NCBI GenBank assembly: GCA_031769625.1 | Contig: JAUIMM010000642.1 | Coordinates: 124,001 to 188,000, forward strand | DNA length: 64,000 bases | Source: Taudactylus pleione | Lineage: Eukaryota; Chordata; Amphibia; Anura; Myobatrachidae | Direction of reading: 5' to 3' | Shown here: piece by piece, positions 61,536-64,000 of the stretch | How positions within the stretch are numbered: the stretch's first letter is position 1 | Layout of the letters: every line of letters begins with the position of its first letter | Made by a program: the position numbers and the translations under genes | Notes under the pieces: model-generated | Databases searched by the model: none | What the model was told of the DNA's origin: nothing | The model's input: only the letters and a program-made list of their open reading frames with translations

Positions 61536-64000
61536 CTCGTCACTCTGGGAACATTACTTTCTATTCCATATACACCTTACCGATGCGGTGGTTTCTCACA
61601 ATGTGGAACCTCTGAAGAAATATATCCTCCATGGGAAGACAGCGTCTGCAGTCGGCATTCATTATTCATGTAGGGCACATCGTCCAGAAGATGCCTGTTT
61701 GTGTGGGAATATTAACAAGGTCATCAACTTACAACAGCGGTTCAACCACACTCATTCCCCCTGTGTATTTCCTGCCCCCTGCATCTCTTAGCCACAACAT
61801 CTCCCCCTGCATCGTCTCTCAGCACATCATAACCTCCCCAGACAGACACAAACTGACAAAAGCGTACACAGACACGCACACCTCTTTCACACAAATGCAG
61901 CCAGCCAAATAAATAAAACGGCTTGCGTATGCAGGCACTTTTAGCACTACAAGTGCCTGCATACCCATGGCTGAAAAAGCATGGTGAAGCTTGAAGAAAT
62001 CACCCAGGACCTGCTGGGACCTGTAGTGCCACAGAAAAAAACACATATAAACTAGATATGTGCGCCAGACCATTTTTGCTGGATTTGGTTTTGGCTCTGA
62101 TTCGTCGTCCGGCCTTGGATTTTGATTTGCCAAAGCGCCATGACTGGTTTTGGATTTGAATTTAGATTTGGATTTTTTTACCAAAATTGACAAAGAAAGC
62201 TAAAATCACATAATTTGGGCATTTTTTTGTTCCCAGAGTATTATTAACCTCAATAACATTCATTTCCAGTCATTTACAGTCAATTTAGACCACCTCACAG
62301 CTCACAATATTATTTTCACCATGATTGGCCAAAGGCTGCAGTGAGCTGGCAGGTTACTAAGCGACAGAGTGGCGGCACAGACACTGCAGTTTAAAGCACA
62401 TCTATGAAACATTGCCACTGACTACTGAGTCATAGTACTTGTGTGTTACGGACACACAGAGGGCTAAGGCCCAATGAGTCACGGTGCATGTAAACACAGT
62501 GGGCTATGGCCCAAGGAATCACAGTACTTGTATACACAGTGGGGTACAGCCCAAGGAGTCAAGGTGCTTGTATACACAGTGGGGTACAGCACAAAAAAAA
62601 AAAGTGTTTTTTTTTACTTTTTAAACTTTTAAATCTCTTCAATTTTTTTTTTACTTTTAAACTTTGTTTTTTTTGCACACACAGCCACTTGTGAGTCTGG
62701 ACACAGCCCCTTTAATCAGCAGTATATAGCGCAGCATACATCAGCGAGCAGTGTGCCCCCTTACACAGTCACTTTGCCAGCACAGCCAACTCTAAATGAC
62801 CCCCAGAGTATACGTATATTTAGCACAGTGGGCCTATTCTGTATAGTGGCCAAGCATAACAGGGATAAATTGCATACTGATCAAAAGTTACATTAGGCTA
62901 AATTGAATATTTATCAATCCTAAAAGTCTACTGTATAATGGGCAAAATCGGTCCTCCACTGTATATTCATCATTGCCAATTCTATTCTATACTGGGAACA
63001 GAGACTATTGGGGAGATTCAAAAAGAAGCACGTTTCCATCAGAATATTGCACGCTGATGTAATGCTGGTCATCCTGCAGGAAAACCTCGCTCGGCTTTGC
63101 TCACACCTATAGAGGTGCAGAAATAACTAGCCTTGGCCTAGCTATTAATGTCATTTCAATTTATAAACAACCTAGCAGTATTTTCATATTAATTGTGTTT
63201 TTTATTTTCATTTAATCCCTTGCTTGTTTTCTACCCAAGTAGCAGTCTTGAAAAATAAAAATTGGACAGAAGCAGCAGGTTAATGAAATGAGAAAGAGCT
63301 GATAGGAACTGATTGATTAAATGAGTGGATGCAGTAAAAGAGAACTTTGGCGAATAAGGAGAAGGCAAAGGGACAGATGTGTAATAATAATAATAAATGG
63401 CAGGTGTATCATGGGAAGCAGAGGTGATGGAGAATATAAAAATATCACACATCAGTAGAGATTATTTTGTGCACTTCTCCTTTAAGGAATGTAGAACACG
63501 AGTGAGGTCATGCTGTGATGTCATAATGGTAACTCTTTGCTGTTGCTCACTCTTAACCGCCCAGGACACTGACATAGCATTATCATTGCTGGCATTAACA
63601 TACTCCAAATACATCTCTTGCACCCAGCCCACTGAGGGAAAAATATCCTCTTGAGGTAAGTATCTCATCAAAGACAAGGGCGTTTCACTTGGATGTGCCT
63701 GCAGACTTGGAGCTTGACTACCCTAAAATATGACCTTGAGCTTGTTTATTTCTATAATTGGAGGTTCTAGCAGCACAGCACATCTATCGCAATGTAGTAG
63801 CCATTCGGGTAAACTCGGTGCTTCTCAAAAGGGGATGACCATCCTCTTCAGAAAATTGCGCAGCTTTGTGAGGAATGTAAATTGGGTAATGTCAGGAGAT
63901 GTGGACAGGAACTATATTAATGACGTCAGCCAATGTTATTTATTAATGTGGTAAACTGTATACTGTATTTTAGTGTCAAATGTTCATACAGTATTTTAAA
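61536..64000 (+). repeat. Macrosatellite unit 18 (truncated by window end)
   Basis: First 2465 bp of a further copy. The array continues past the window, so the end type is unknown. Markers: 'CAACAGCGG', 'AGCCCCTTTAATC' and 'CAACCTAGC', and 'CACTGCAG' as in unit 17. Private changes are 'GATTTTGATTTG' near 62120, 'TTACCAAAATTG' near 62180, 'AGAGTATACG' near 62808 and 'GGGATAAATTG' near 62865. Confidence 0.97.

Noticed and set aside
1..64000. Tandem rDNA, 5S, histone or snRNA (U1, U2, U4, U5, U6) gene array
   Set aside because: None of the diagnostic conserved sequences of these genes was found on either strand of the unit.

Overview
The whole 64-kb window is one uninterrupted, head-to-tail tandem array of a non-coding unit of about 3.62 kb. 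Seventeen complete copies (3611 to 3627 bp each) and 2465 bp of an eighteenth are present, all in the same orientation. Neither edge of the array is in view. With the unit start set at the window's first base, starts fall at 1, 3622, 7245, 10872, 14496, 18119, 21744, 25365, 28987, 32609, 36224, 39842, 43464, 47080, 50692, 54303, 57918 and 61536. I see no protein-coding gene, rRNA, tRNA, known snRNA or CRISPR. The short open frames recur only because the unit recurs. They often lack an ATG, and they are broken by small indels in some copies.

Organism: the base composition, CpG-rich islets in otherwise CpG-poor DNA, private CpG transitions, nested microsatellites and AATAAA signals indicate a vertebrate nuclear genome. 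Several blocks resemble, from memory, repeats common in frog assemblies: the 'CTGGGACCTGTAGTGCCAC' block, the 'GGGGAGATTCAA' block, and GGGGCGTGGCC-type modules next to C-tracts. An anuran amphibian is my best guess, but this is unverified.

Layout of one unit (unit 1 coordinates): 1-391 pyrimidine/CA-rich segment; 392-495 fold-back element with a perfect 14-bp hairpin; 545-644 degenerate TTGGAT repeats; about 700-890 interspersed-repeat-like sequence; 891-1059 a four-copy 40-bp minisatellite; 1060-1139 A/T tracts; 1140-1846 unremarkable AT-rich DNA; 1847-1861 (TAA)5; 1862-2120 a stretch ending in a perfect consensus 5' splice site; 2386-2399 a CRE next to a CCAAT box; 2507-2600 possible retroelement tail; 2698-2783 a plausible poly(A) site; 3144-3163 a second hairpin; 3477-3497 a C-tract; 3551-3621 a GC-box/TATA-like module that runs into the next unit.

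Units fall into subfamilies defined mainly by the last ~150 bp. By unit end the order is A B A A B B C A' C A' B' D D D D D D. From the end of unit 12 (about 43.3 kb) to the right, the TATAAAT motif is replaced by TAAAAAT and private mutations become more frequent. Several units are mosaics of subfamily markers, and some markers are shared by alternate units. Both patterns fit homogenisation by unequal exchange and gene conversion. The main open question is whether each unit is a small long-non-coding-RNA transcription unit or only a macrosatellite carrying relics of regulatory and splice signals.
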